This document shows positions 18,972-27,774 of a DNA stretch of 64,000 nucleotides, one piece after another; within the stretch, counting starts at the first letter, position 1; the number at the start of each line of letters is the position of its first letter. The notes under the pieces were generated by a model that was not told where the DNA came from, ran no database searches, and saw nothing but the letters and a program-made list of their open reading frames with translations. This stretch comes from Chromobacterium haemolyticum DSM 19808 (lineage in GTDB: Bacteria > Pseudomonadota > Gammaproteobacteria > Burkholderiales > Chromobacteriaceae). A program made the translations under genes and the position numbers. The stretch covers positions 120,010-184,009 of the forward strand of contig NZ_KL543995.1 in assembly GCF_000711885.1 (NCBI RefSeq), written 5' to 3'.

Positions 18972-19526
18972 TCAGAGCCGGTAGAAGCAACGGGCGCAAA
19001 CCGCGCGGTAGCGGGCGTTGCCGCCGATTTCCACCTGAGGGCCTTCCTTGACGCGGCGGCCGTCGGCGTCGATGCGGATGTGCATGGTGGCTTTTTTGCC
19101 ACATTCGCAAATGGTCTTGATCTCTTCGATTTCGTCGGCCAGGGCCAGCAGCATGCCGGAGCCGGGGAAGGGTTCGCCGCGGAAGTCGGTGCGCAGGCCA
19201 AAGCAGATCACCGGAATGTTGCGGGTGTGAGCCAGCTCGTGCAGCTGATGCACTTGTTCCGGCGTGATGAACTGGGCTTCGTCTATCAAGATGCAGGCGG
19301 TCTGTCCGAAGTCCTCGGCCAGGAAGTTCAGTTCCGGCGAGAAGGTGCGGGCGTCGCGTTGCAGATTAAGGCGCGAGGTGATTTTGCCGAAGCCGTAACG
19401 GTCGTCCATGGCGCTGGTGAACAGCGCCACGGTCTTGCCCATGGATTCGTAGTTGTTGGCGATTTGCAGCAACTGGGTGCTTTTGCCGCTGTTCATCGCG
19501 GCGTAGCGGAAAAAGAGTTTTGCCAT
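18972..19526 (-). CDS. tdk: Thymidine kinase
   Basis: Phosphorylates thymidine in the salvage pathway; type II thymidine kinase of about 184 residues. The N-terminus MAKLFFRYAAMNSGKST carries the P-loop, and ILIDEAQFI is the Walker-B-like DEAQ motif. C-terminal zinc-binding cysteines are visible as CECGKK and CARC. The start at 19526 gives the canonical N-terminus; the frame is open far upstream but that part overlaps rlmJ. rlmJ precedes it on the same strand by 20 bp. Confidence 0.95.
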   Translation of the reverse strand: MAKLFFRYAAMNSGKSTQLLQIANNYESMGKTVALFTSAMDDRYGFGKITSRLNLQRDARTFSPELNFLAEDFGQTACILIDEAQFITPEQVHQLHELAHTRNIPVICFGLRTDFRGEPFPGSGMLLALADEIEEIKTICECGKKATMHIRIDADGRRVKEGPQVEIGGNARYRAVCARCFYRL

Positions 19527-19546
19527 CGATGCGTTCTCGGTGGGGC

Positions 19547-20395
19547 TTAAAGGTCGCCGCCGGTTTCCAGCACATAGCTGGCGCCGGCGTCTTGCGCCAG
19601 ATGCTGGGCGAGGTAGGGCAGCACTTCGCGCAGCGTCTGCGGCAGCGTCCACGGCGCGTTGAGGATGAACATGCCGCTGCCGTGCATGCCGAAGCCGTCG
19701 CTGGACGGCTTTTGCACGTGCAATTCGGCGCGCAGCCAATTCTTGGCGCCCAGCTTCTTCATTTCCTTGGGCAGTTCCTTCATCTCCGCGCGCTGCAGGC
19801 AGGGATACCAGACGGCGTAGACCCCGGTGGCGAAGCGCTTCAGGCTTTCTTTCAGAGCGGTGATTACGTGCTGGTAGTCGCGTTTGTCCTCGTAGGGCGG
19901 GTCGATCAGCACCAGGGCGCGGCGCGGCGGTGGCGGCAGAATGGCCTTGATCGCCTCGAAGCCGTTGGCCTGCTGGATTTGCACGCGGCGGCCGGCGTCG
20001 GCGAAGGTGTCGGCCAGCAACTGGTGATCGGTGGGGTGTAGTTCGAACAGGCGCAGCTTGTCGCTGGCCGGCATCACTTCCGCCGCGCACCACGGCGAGC
20101 CGGGGTAGAGCTTGAGTTCGCCGTCGGCGTTCAGCGTGCGCACTACCTCGACGTAGTTGGCGACCGCTTCCGGCAGATCGTCGCGCCGCCACAGCCGGGC
20201 GATGCCGGATTCGAATTCGGCGTTCTTGGTGGCGTAGCCTTCCACCAGCGAGTAAGCGCCGGCGCCGGCATGGGTGTCGATATACCAATAGGGCTTGGCT
20301 TTCTGGCCCAGGTAGTTCAGGAGTTCGATCTGGATCAGATGCTTGAGCACATCGGCGTGGTTGCCGGCGTGAAAGGCGTGGCGGTAACTGAGCAT
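19547..20395 (-). CDS. rlmJ: 23S rRNA (adenine-2030-N6)-methyltransferase RlmJ
   Basis: A SAM-dependent methyltransferase of 23S rRNA. The 282-residue protein starts MLSYRHAFHAGNHADVLKH, the family signature. It contains DTHAGAGAYSL and the catalytic DPPY motif in LVLIDPPYEDK. The family length is about 280. It lies between a truC-like gene and tdk on the same strand. Confidence 0.95.
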   Translation of the reverse strand: MLSYRHAFHAGNHADVLKHLIQIELLNYLGQKAKPYWYIDTHAGAGAYSLVEGYATKNAEFESGIARLWRRDDLPEAVANYVEVVRTLNADGELKLYPGSPWCAAEVMPASDKLRLFELHPTDHQLLADTFADAGRRVQIQQANGFEAIKAILPPPPRRALVLIDPPYEDKRDYQHVITALKESLKRFATGVYAVWYPCLQRAEMKELPKEMKKLGAKNWLRAELHVQKPSSDGFGMHGSGMFILNAPWTLPQTLREVLPYLAQHLAQDAGASYVLETGGDL

Positions 20396-20416
20396 GGCTG
20401 CGGGATATGGCGTTTG

Positions 20417-21184
20417 TCAGCCGCGGATTGTACCGGATTCGGCGTGGCCGCGCAGCGCGTCCTCCAGCGCGGCGCGCCAGCCCAGCTGTTCCGCCAGCTG
20501 CATGAAGTCGTCCGCCGGCGGCGCTTGCAGCAAGAGCGGCTGGCCGCTGTCCGGGTGGCTCAGTTGCATGGCGACGCAGGCCAGCAGCAGGCGCCGGCTG
20601 CCGAAATGTTCGGCGAACATGCGGTTGTGCCGGCCCTTGCCGTGGGTGGCGTCGCCGATGATGGGGTGGGCGATGTGCTTCAGGTGGCGGCGCAACTGGT
20701 GGCGGCGGCCGGTGTGCGGCGTCAACTCCAGCAGGCTGTAACGGCTGCTGGGGTAGCGTTCCACCTCTATCGGCAGTTCGATGCGCGCCAGCGTGCGGTA
20801 GTCGGTGACGGCGGCCTGCGGCGCGGTGTCCACGGTCTCGCCTATCCATTCCAGGTCGTCCGGGCGCCGGCTGAGCGGGTAGTCGATATGGCCGGCGTCG
20901 TCGGTGTGGCCGCGGACCACGGCGATATAGCGCTTGTCCACCTGCTGGCGTTCGAATTGCCAGCTCATCTCGCGGCACATGTCCTTGTCCAGCGCGAACA
21001 GCAGCACGCCGGAAGTCCCCTTGTCCAGCCTGTGCACCGGGTAGACGCGCTGGCCGATCTGGTCGCGCAGCAACTGCACGGCGAAGCGAGTTTCGTTGCG
21101 GTCCAGCGCGGTGCGGTGCACCAGCAGGCCGGAGGGCTTATGGATGGCGATCAGGCGGTCGTCGCGGTAGAGAATGGGCAGCAT
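20417..21184 (-). CDS. truC: RluA-family pseudouridine synthase, TruC type
   Basis: Converts a uridine to pseudouridine, most likely U65 of tRNA. The catalytic aspartate is in YPVHRLDKGTSGVLLFA, and LELTPHTGRRHQLRRHLKH is the second conserved block. The ATG at 21184 gives MLPILYRDDRLIAIHKPSG, which aligns with the E. coli TruC start and gives 255 residues (TruC is 260). An in-frame ATG at 21217 would add 11 residues with no better ribosome-binding site. No S4 domain is present, unlike RluC or RluD. Confidence 0.88.
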   Translation of the reverse strand: MLPILYRDDRLIAIHKPSGLLVHRTALDRNETRFAVQLLRDQIGQRVYPVHRLDKGTSGVLLFALDKDMCREMSWQFERQQVDKRYIAVVRGHTDDAGHIDYPLSRRPDDLEWIGETVDTAPQAAVTDYRTLARIELPIEVERYPSSRYSLLELTPHTGRRHQLRRHLKHIAHPIIGDATHGKGRHNRMFAEHFGSRRLLLACVAMQLSHPDSGQPLLLQAPPADDFMQLAEQLGWRAALEDALRGHAESGTIRG

Positions 21185-21643
21185 GGAGCGGGTGGAAACG
21201 GGTGGGGAGGCCGGCATTGTAGGCGCTGGCGGGCTGCTTTGGAAGGCGGGCGATGCCGCTGTGCTGTAGTTTTATGTCTTGTGCTTCGATTACGCGAAAA
21301 CAACAAGGTTTTGGCATGCTATTGGCGTTTTTGTGCGCGGGCTCGGGCTTTGCCGGCTTTCGTTGCGACATGATATTTCAAAGTAGAGAGGAAGTTGTTT
21401 ACAGTCCATGGGTGCGTCATTACAATTCGGCGCGCTCAAACAAGAATGACAGGGCGGCGTCTGTGCCGATTGCGATCCCGTTTGCCACGGGATTGCGGCA
21501 GGACCGCATCCGCGCAACCTGGCGTGTAGTTGCGACGCTACATGACGAGAGGCTGGCGGACGCTTTGCTTCGCTGCACGGCACGGGAACCACAGGGGGTG
21601 ATCGGCGTGCGGGTTGACCAACAAACTCCATAGAGTCATAGAG
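21185..21643. promoter_or_regulatory. Divergent truC / bmp intergenic region with a stem-loop leader
   Basis: About 460 bp without a convincing gene. A stem-loop at 21464-21500 has a 7-bp inner stem (ATCCCGT/ACGGGAT) with a 5-nt loop and a 5-bp outer stem (TGCCG/CGGCA). It may sit in the 5' leader of the nucleoside transporter operon. A second short repeat (TGTAG/CTACA) follows near 21523-21543. I recognise no known riboswitch class. The leftward truC promoter should also lie here. Confidence 0.4.
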
Positions 21644-22648
21644 ATGAAAATCCAGCTGAAACGAATGAGCTTTGCCGTAGCGGCAGCGGTGCTGTCCACC
21701 TCCGCCTTCGCCAAAGAGTTCTCGCCCGCCGTGGTTTACGACATGGCAGGCAAGTTTGACAAGAGCTTCAACGAATCCGCGTACAACGGCGCCGAGCGTT
21801 TCAAGAAGGAATTCAAGATCAACTACCGCGACGGTCAGATCGCGTCCGAAGCCCAGAAAGAGCAGCTGCTGCGCAATATGGCGCGCCGCGACGCCGACAT
21901 CGTGGTGGCGATCGGCTTCTCCTTCACCCAGGCGGTGGAAACCGTTGCCAAGGAATTCCCCAAAGTCAAGTTCACTCTGATCGACGCGGTGGCCAAAGGT
22001 TCCAACGTGCAGAGCATTGTGTTCAAGGAACAGGAAGGCGCCTTCCTGACCGGCGTGGCCGCGGCGATGGCGTCCAAGAGCGGCAAGGTGGGCTTTGTCG
22101 GCGGCATGGACGTGCCGCTGATCCGCGCCTTCGGCTGTGGCTATGTGCAGGGCGTCAAGTTCACCAACAAGAACGCCAGCGTGATCCAGAACATGACCGG
22201 CACCACTCCGCAGGCCTTTAACGACCCGGCGCGCGGCACTGAGCTGGCCAAGAGCCAGTTCGACCGCGGCGTGGACGTGGTGTTCGCCGCGGCCGGCGGC
22301 ACCGGCCTGGGCGTGCTGCAAGCCGCCAAGGCCGCCGGCAAGTACTCCATCGGCGTGGACAGCAACCAGAACCACCTGTACCCGGGTTCGGTGCTGACTT
22401 CCATGGTCAAGCGCGTAGACGTGGCGGTGTTCAACACCTTCAAGGACGCCAAGAACGGCTCCTGGAAGCCGGAAGTCAAGATTCTGGGCCTGAAGGAAGC
22501 CGGCGTGGATTGGGCACTGGACGCCAACAACCGCAAAGTGATCACTCCGGCGATGGAGAAGAAGATCAACGCGGCCAAGGCCGACATCATCGGCGGCAAG
22601 ATCAAGGTGGTGGATTACCGCTCCAACAACAGCTGCCCGGTGCAATAA
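21644..22648 (+). CDS. BMP-family (nucleoside-type) ABC transporter substrate-binding protein
   Basis: A 334-residue periplasmic binding protein of the Bmp/Med family, whose characterised members bind purine nucleosides. It has a cleavable signal peptide (FAVAAAVLSTSAFA) and no lipobox cysteine. Family features include VVYDMAGKFDKSFNESAYNG, VGFVGGMDVPLIRAFGCGY and GVDSNQNHLYPGSVLTSM. The ATG at 21644 is preferred over the earlier in-frame start at 21614. The ATPase and two permeases follow on the same strand after a strong hairpin. Confidence 0.93.
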   Translation: MKIQLKRMSFAVAAAVLSTSAFAKEFSPAVVYDMAGKFDKSFNESAYNGAERFKKEFKINYRDGQIASEAQKEQLLRNMARRDADIVVAIGFSFTQAVETVAKEFPKVKFTLIDAVAKGSNVQSIVFKEQEGAFLTGVAAAMASKSGKVGFVGGMDVPLIRAFGCGYVQGVKFTNKNASVIQNMTGTTPQAFNDPARGTELAKSQFDRGVDVVFAAAGGTGLGVLQAAKAAGKYSIGVDSNQNHLYPGSVLTSMVKRVDVAVFNTFKDAKNGSWKPEVKILGLKEAGVDWALDANNRKVITPAMEKKINAAKADIIGGKIKVVDYRSNNSCPVQ

Positions 22649-22684
22649 GCTGAGTTGAGTTTTCCCTGATCCGTTTCGGGGACG

Positions 22685-22717
22685 CAGGCACGATGAACTT
22701 CATCGTGCCTGTTTGTT
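22685..22717 (+). terminator. Strong hairpin between the binding-protein and ATPase genes
   Basis: A perfect 12-bp stem (CAGGCACGATGA at 22685-22696, complement 22700-22711) with a 3-nt loop is followed by TTTGTT. It lies 37 bp after the binding-protein stop. In ABC operons such a structure often ends part of the transcripts and stabilises the upstream mRNA, giving an excess of binding protein. Confidence 0.75.
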
Positions 22718-22766
22718 CATGCCGGAGCGGAATCAGACTGACCCTAACCAGGGAATATGAATAAGC

Positions 22767-24296
22767 ATGACCGAGTTTGCCATTGAGCTGGCGGGCATCA
22801 ACAAGAGTTTTGGTGCCGTCAAAGCCAACCGCGACGTCTCGATGAAAATCGCCAAGGGCACTGTCCATGGCGTCATCGGCGAAAACGGGGCCGGTAAATC
22901 CACGTTGATGAGCATTCTGTACGGCTATTACCAGGCCGACAGCGGCGCCATCCGGGTGAACGGCAAGGAAGCGCCGATCCGCAACAGCCAGGAAGCCATT
23001 GAGCTGGGAATCGGCATGGTGCATCAGCATTTCATGCTGGTGGACACCTTTACCGTGCTGGAGAACATCGTGCTGGGCGCCGAAGGCGGCCTGGTGCTGA
23101 AAAAAGGGCTGGACGAGGCCCGCGAGCATCTGAAAGAGCTCAACCGCAATTACTCGCTGGAGGTGGATCCGGACGCGCTGGTGGGCGATCTGGGCGTGGG
23201 CCTGCAGCAAAGGGTGGAAATCCTCAAGGCTTTGTACCGCGGCGCCGACGTGCTGATCCTGGACGAGCCCACCGCGGTGCTGACGCCGCAGGAGGCGGAC
23301 CACCTGTTCCACATCCTGCGTTCGCTGAAGGCGCAGGGCAAGACCGTGATCCTGATCACCCACAAGCTGCGGGAGGTGATGGACATCACCGACGGCGTCA
23401 GCGTGATGCGCGCCGGCACCGTGGTGGCCAACGTCGCCACCTGCGACGTGGACAAGGAAAAGCTGGCGGACCTGATGGTGGGCCGCAAGGTCAGCCTGAA
23501 AGTGGACAAGGCCGAGCGCGAGCCGGGCGCGGCGGTGCTCAGCGTCAAGAATCTGTGTCTGACCGACGCGCGCGGGGTCAAGCTGCTGGATCAACTGAAT
23601 TTCGAAGTGCGAGCCGGAGAGATCGTCGGCATTGCCGGCGTGTCCGGCAACGGCCAATCCGAGCTATTGGAAGTGCTGGCCGGCATGCAAGAGCCTAGCG
23701 CCGGCGAGATGGCCTACAAGGGCGAGGATTTGCTGCGCCGCCGTTGCGGGGCTCAGCCGCGTGCCGCGCTTTACCGCAAGCTGGGCATTGCCCACGTGCC
23801 GGAAGACCGCTCGCGCGAAGGCCTGGTCAAGGCTTTCTCCAGCTATGAAAACGCCATCCTCGGCTATCACGGCGAAACCGGCCTGGGCCGCGGGCCGTGG
23901 TACTCGCGCAAGCGGCTGTTGGCGCGCACTCGCGACTTCATCCAGCAATTCGATATTCGTCCGGGCAACCCGCTGCTGCGCGTGGGCCTGCTTTCCGGCG
24001 GCAACCAGCAGAAAGTGGTGCTGGCGCGTGAAATCCACGCCAACCCCGACCTGCTGCTGATCGGCCAGCCGACGCGCGGCGTGGACATCGGCGCGATTGA
24101 ATTCATTCACAAGCGGCTGGTGGAACTGCGCGACGAGGGCAAGGCCATTTTGCTGGTCTCAGTTGAACTAGAAGAAATCCTGGCGCTGGCCGACCGCATC
24201 CTGGTCATGGCCGGCGGACAGATCACCGGCGAAGTGGCGGCCAAGGACGCCGACACCATTTCGCTGGGCCTGCTGATGGGGGGGCACAAGCATTGA
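22767..24296 (+). CDS. Nucleoside ABC transporter, duplicated ATP-binding protein
   Basis: A 509-residue protein with two ATPase domains, of the sugar/nucleoside (RbsA/YufO) type. Domain one has Walker A GENGAGKST, a variant signature LGVGLQQRVEILKAL and Walker B VLILDEPTAVL. Domain two has a degenerate Walker A (GVSGNGQSE) and the signature LSGGNQQKVVLAREI, as usual in this family. It energises import of the ligand bound by the BMP protein. Its stop overlaps the start of the first permease. Confidence 0.94.
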   Translation: MTEFAIELAGINKSFGAVKANRDVSMKIAKGTVHGVIGENGAGKSTLMSILYGYYQADSGAIRVNGKEAPIRNSQEAIELGIGMVHQHFMLVDTFTVLENIVLGAEGGLVLKKGLDEAREHLKELNRNYSLEVDPDALVGDLGVGLQQRVEILKALYRGADVLILDEPTAVLTPQEADHLFHILRSLKAQGKTVILITHKLREVMDITDGVSVMRAGTVVANVATCDVDKEKLADLMVGRKVSLKVDKAEREPGAAVLSVKNLCLTDARGVKLLDQLNFEVRAGEIVGIAGVSGNGQSELLEVLAGMQEPSAGEMAYKGEDLLRRRCGAQPRAALYRKLGIAHVPEDRSREGLVKAFSSYENAILGYHGETGLGRGPWYSRKRLLARTRDFIQQFDIRPGNPLLRVGLLSGGNQQKVVLAREIHANPDLLLIGQPTRGVDIGAIEFIHKRLVELRDEGKAILLVSVELEEILALADRILVMAGGQITGEVAAKDADTISLGLLMGGHKH

Positions 24297-25399
24297 AATT
24301 CGGACAACCTTCCACCTTGCCGCGCTGGGCGCAGCTGACGGTGCTGCCGGCGCTTAATCTATTGGCGGCCTTGCTGGTAACGGGCCTGGTCACCTGGTTG
24401 ATAGGCGAAGACCCTTGGGAATGCCTGAAGCTGCTGATCAACGGCGCTTTCGGCTACGGCGAGGGCATAGGCTACACCCTGTTCTACACCACCGGCTTCA
24501 TCTTCACCGGCCTGGCGGTGGCCACCGCCTTCCACGCCGGTCTATTCAATATCGGCGGCGAGGGCCAGACCTACCTGGCCGGCCTGGGCGTTACTCTGGT
24601 GGTGCTGGGCTTCGACCACAGCCTGCCGCCGGCGGTGCTGGTGCCGCTGGCCATTCTGGCGGCGATGGGCTTCGGCGCGGCCTGGGCATTTGTGCCGGGC
24701 TGGCTGCAGGCCAAGCGGGGCAGCCACATCGTGGTGACCACCATCATGTTCAACTTCATCGCTTACTCCTTGATGTTGTACCTGATCAGCCATCATTTGA
24801 TCGAAGCCGGTTCCCAGAACCCGACCACGCGCGAATTCGGCCAGGCGGCCTGGATTCCCGCCATCCATGAGCTGGCGGCGCGCTTTGGCGTGGAGATTCC
24901 CACCTCGCCGCTGAACCTGACTTTCGTGATGTCCTTGCTGGCCGCCGCGCTGTTCTACCTGGTGGTGTGGCATAGCCGCTGGGGCTTCGAACTGCGCACC
25001 GTGGGCACCAGCGAACCGGCCGCCCGCTACGCCGGCATGAGCGTCAGCCGCGTCATCATTATCGCCATGTGCGTGTCCGGCGCGCTGTCCGGTCTGGCCG
25101 CGGTCAACGAGCTGATGGGCTCCGCCCACCGGATGAACGTGATGTTCACCAACGGCGTCGGTTTCGTCGGCATCGCCGTGGCGCTGATGGGCCGAAACCA
25201 CCCGGTGGGCATTATCTTGTCCGCGCTGTTGTTTGGTGCCTTGACGCAGGGCGGCTCCGATCTGTCCTTCGAGAAGCCGATGATCACCCGCGAGATGATC
25301 ATCTTCATTCAGGGTCTGATCATCCTGTTCTGCGGCGCGCTGGAAAACCTGTTCGAGCCGTTCATCGCCGGCCTGTTCAAGCGCAAGGACGACAAATAA
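24293..25399 (+). CDS. Nucleoside ABC transporter permease (first)
   Basis: A 368-residue BPD_transp_2-family inner-membrane permease with 8-10 hydrophobic segments. The motifs NIGGEGQTYLAGLGV and GSHIVVTTIMFNFIAY are typical of NupP/YufP. It starts with a TTG overlapping the ATPase stop codon, and its own stop overlaps the second permease start. The two permeases should pair as a heterodimer in one importer. Confidence 0.92.
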   Translation: MKFGQPSTLPRWAQLTVLPALNLLAALLVTGLVTWLIGEDPWECLKLLINGAFGYGEGIGYTLFYTTGFIFTGLAVATAFHAGLFNIGGEGQTYLAGLGVTLVVLGFDHSLPPAVLVPLAILAAMGFGAAWAFVPGWLQAKRGSHIVVTTIMFNFIAYSLMLYLISHHLIEAGSQNPTTREFGQAAWIPAIHELAARFGVEIPTSPLNLTFVMSLLAAALFYLVVWHSRWGFELRTVGTSEPAARYAGMSVSRVIIIAMCVSGALSGLAAVNELMGSAHRMNVMFTNGVGFVGIAVALMGRNHPVGIILSALLFGALTQGGSDLSFEKPMITREMIIFIQGLIILFCGALENLFEPFIAGLFKRKDDK

Positions 25400-26364
25400 T
25401 GGAAATCTTCTTCAGTCTGCTCGATTCCACGCTGCGCGTGGCCACACCGTTGATCCTGGCCGCGATGGCCGGCATGTTCTCCGAGCGCTCCGGCGTGGTG
25501 GATATCAGCCTGGAAGGCAAGATGCTGGTGGCGGCTTTCGCCGCCGCCGCGGCGGCTTTCGCCACCCACAACCCGTGGATAGGCATGGCCTGCGGCATTG
25601 CCGCCTCGGTGGCGATGGCGATGATCCACGCTTTTGTGTCGGTCACGTATAACGGCAACCAGCTGATTTCCGGCATGGCGCTCAACACCGTCGCCTCCGG
25701 CATCACCCCGGTGTTGGGCCTGGCCTGGTTCCAGCAGGGCGGCAACACCCCGCAGCTGCCGGACGAGGGGCGTTTCCACGAGATCGCGCTGCCGTTCGCC
25801 CATGAGCTGCGCGACGTGCCGCTGCTGGGCCAGCTGTACAGCAAGCTGCTGTCCGGCCATAGCATCCTGGTGTATCTGACCTTGTTCTTGATTGTGCCGC
25901 TGGTGACCTGGGTGCTGTACAAGAGCCGCTTTGGTCTGCGTCTGCGCGCGGTGGGGGAGAACCCGCACGCGGCGGATACCGCCGGCATCTCGGTGGCCAA
26001 GGTGCGCTACACCGCCTTGTTCTGGGGCGGCGTGCTGTGCGGCATTGCCGGCACCTATCTGTCCGTGTACCAGACCGGCAGCTTCATCAAGGAAATGACC
26101 GCGGGCAAGGGCTTCCTGGCGCTGGCCGCGCTGATTTTCGGCAAGTGGAAACCGCTGCCGGCGGTGCTGGGCTGCCTGGTGTTCGCTTTTGCCGACGCCA
26201 TCCAGATCCGCCTGGAAGGCGTGGCGCTGCCAGGCATCGGCCAGATCCCGTCGCAAGCGATCGCGGTCATCCCCTATGTGCTGACTGTGTTGCTGCTGGC
26301 GGGCTTCGTTGGCCGGGCGGTGGCGCCCAAAGCGATAGGCATACCTTTCGTCAAGAGCCGTTAA
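25399..26364 (+). CDS. Nucleoside ABC transporter permease (second)
   Basis: A 321-residue BPD_transp_2-family permease of the NupQ/YufQ type. ATPLILAAMAGMFSERSGVV and ISLEGKMLVAAFAAA near the N-terminus are family hallmarks. The ATG at 25399 overlaps the previous stop. A much longer upstream frame runs across the first permease and is not part of the gene. It is the last gene of the operon and is followed by a strong terminator. Confidence 0.92.
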   Translation: MEIFFSLLDSTLRVATPLILAAMAGMFSERSGVVDISLEGKMLVAAFAAAAAAFATHNPWIGMACGIAASVAMAMIHAFVSVTYNGNQLISGMALNTVASGITPVLGLAWFQQGGNTPQLPDEGRFHEIALPFAHELRDVPLLGQLYSKLLSGHSILVYLTLFLIVPLVTWVLYKSRFGLRLRAVGENPHAADTAGISVAKVRYTALFWGGVLCGIAGTYLSVYQTGSFIKEMTAGKGFLALAALIFGKWKPLPAVLGCLVFAFADAIQIRLEGVALPGIGQIPSQAIAVIPYVLTVLLLAGFVGRAVAPKAIGIPFVKSR

Positions 26365-26387
26365 CCGGCTTTTGAGACAGGCTAGAA

Positions 26388-26425
26388 ACCGCCAGCGGGC
26401 TTTGCCCCTGGCGGTTTTTTGTTTT
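26388..26425 (+). terminator. Rho-independent terminator of the nucleoside transporter operon
   Basis: An 8-bp stem (ACCGCCAG at 26388-26395, complement 26408-26415), extended by an inner GGGC/GCCC pairing, runs directly into TTTTTTG-TTTT. It is a classic terminator about 25 bp after the last permease. Confidence 0.9.
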
Positions 26426-26624
26426 ATATCGCATACGGGAACCTTGCCGTCGTTTGTTATTCATAGTGATTCCCAATATCAATTGCCATTGTATTGCCTG
26501 GCGGTTGTTCAGAAAATTTGAATCTTTTGCGCTAATAATTTCGCTATGACGGCAATGGCCGCGCTTTTATGATTAACCGGCATGACAGGTTTTAATTTGC
26601 CGCTCATTTGTAATAAGGAATTCG
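26426..26624 (+). promoter_or_regulatory. Promoter region of the cytochrome b561 / YceI unit
   Basis: An AT-rich 199-bp gap before the cytochrome gene. The stretch 26467-26491 consists of GATTCC, CAATAT, CAATTG and CCATTG hexamers, loosely like a Fur-type site, but the match is weak. A promoter is expected between about 26490 and 26580. AAGGAA at 26616-26621 serves as ribosome-binding site. Confidence 0.35.
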
Positions 26625-27188
26625 ATGCAACGCTACAGTCCCACACAGATTGCCTTGCACTGGCTGATTGCGCTGTTGATCATTGCCGCCCTGATCATGG
26701 GCTGGTACTTCAACAGCATGCAGATCACATCGCCGGCCAGCTTCAAACTCAAAGCCTCTTTGATCGCCTGGCACAAATGGGTGGGCATCAGCGTGCTAGC
26801 GCTGGCCGTGCTGCGCCTGATCTGGCGCGCCCGTCGCGGCGCGCCGGCGCCTTTGCCGGGGCAGCCGGCCTGGCAGCTTAAAGCCGCCGGGCTGATTCAT
26901 TTGTTGTTGTACGCCTTGATGCTGGCGATGCCGCTGGTGGGCTGGCTGATGAGCTCCGCCAAAGGCTACCCGGTCGTGTGGTTCAACTTGGTGCAATTGC
27001 CGGACCTGGTGGAAAAGAACGAGGCGCTGGGCCATGTGCTGGGCTGGAGCCACGCGCTGATGGCGTACGCCATCGTCGCCATCGTCGGCCTGCACGCGCT
27101 GGCGGCCTTGAAACATCATTTTATCGATCGCGACGCCACGCTGGCGCGGATGCTGCCGTCCTGTCGCAAAGGAGATCCTCAAGCATGA
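26625..27188 (+). CDS. Cytochrome b561 family protein
   Basis: A 187-residue di-haem membrane cytochrome of the bacterial CybB type. It has four hydrophobic segments. The candidate haem-ligand histidines are in QIALHWLIALLI, AWHKWVGISVLAL, GLIHLLLYALMLAMPLVGW and LGWSHALMAYAIVAIVGLHAL. It passes electrons between quinones and a partner. The stop overlaps the start of a YceI gene, a frequent pairing in proteobacteria. Confidence 0.92.
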   Translation: MQRYSPTQIALHWLIALLIIAALIMGWYFNSMQITSPASFKLKASLIAWHKWVGISVLALAVLRLIWRARRGAPAPLPGQPAWQLKAAGLIHLLLYALMLAMPLVGWLMSSAKGYPVVWFNLVQLPDLVEKNEALGHVLGWSHALMAYAIVAIVGLHALAALKHHFIDRDATLARMLPSCRKGDPQA

Positions 27189-27742
27189 AATTTCTGACTT
27201 CTCTCGCCCTGAGCGCCGCCGTGGCGCTGGCCATGGCGCCGGCTCAGGCCGCGCAAACCCTGAACGCGGCCAAGAGCACGCTGGGCTTTACCTTCAAGCA
27301 AATGAACGTGCCGACCGAAGGCCGCTTCAAGAGTTTCGCCGCCAACGTCAGTTTTGATGCGGCCAAGCCGGAGGCCACCAAGGCGGTGTTCACCGTGGAC
27401 CTGGGCAGCGTGGACGTGGGCAGCGCCGACGGCAATACCACCGTGCGCGGCGCGTCCTTCTTCAATATCGCCAGCCTGCCCAAGGCGACTTTCACCGCAA
27501 AAACGGTCAAGGCCTTGGGCGGCGGCAAGTTCGAAACCCGAGGCACCTTGAGCCTGAAGGGCATTAGCCGCGAGGTGGTGTCCACCTTCACCGCCGCCAG
27601 CGCAGGGAATGAGACCACGCTGCAAGGCAGCTTCCCGCTGAACCGTCTGCAATTCAAAGTGGGCGACGGCGCTTGGGACGACACCGAAGCGATCGCCGAC
27701 CTGGTGACCGTCAAATACAAATTCGTTCTGACCGGCAAGTGA
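27185..27742 (+). CDS. YceI family periplasmic protein (first copy)
   Basis: A 185-residue secreted lipocalin-like protein. The signal peptide ends APAQA, then AQTLNAAKSTLGFTFKQM begins the mature YceI domain. TEGRFKSFAANVSFD and LKGISREVVSTFTA are typical. YceI proteins bind long isoprenoid or amphipathic lipids; ubiquinone-type binding would suit the adjacent cytochrome b561. It is translationally coupled to that gene and followed by a second YceI gene. Confidence 0.9.
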   Translation: MKFLTSLALSAAVALAMAPAQAAQTLNAAKSTLGFTFKQMNVPTEGRFKSFAANVSFDAAKPEATKAVFTVDLGSVDVGSADGNTTVRGASFFNIASLPKATFTAKTVKALGGGKFETRGTLSLKGISREVVSTFTAASAGNETTLQGSFPLNRLQFKVGDGAWDDTEAIADLVTVKYKFVLTGK

Positions 27743-27774
27743 TCTTGCCTTTCCTTACCCTGGAGAAAACCGAC

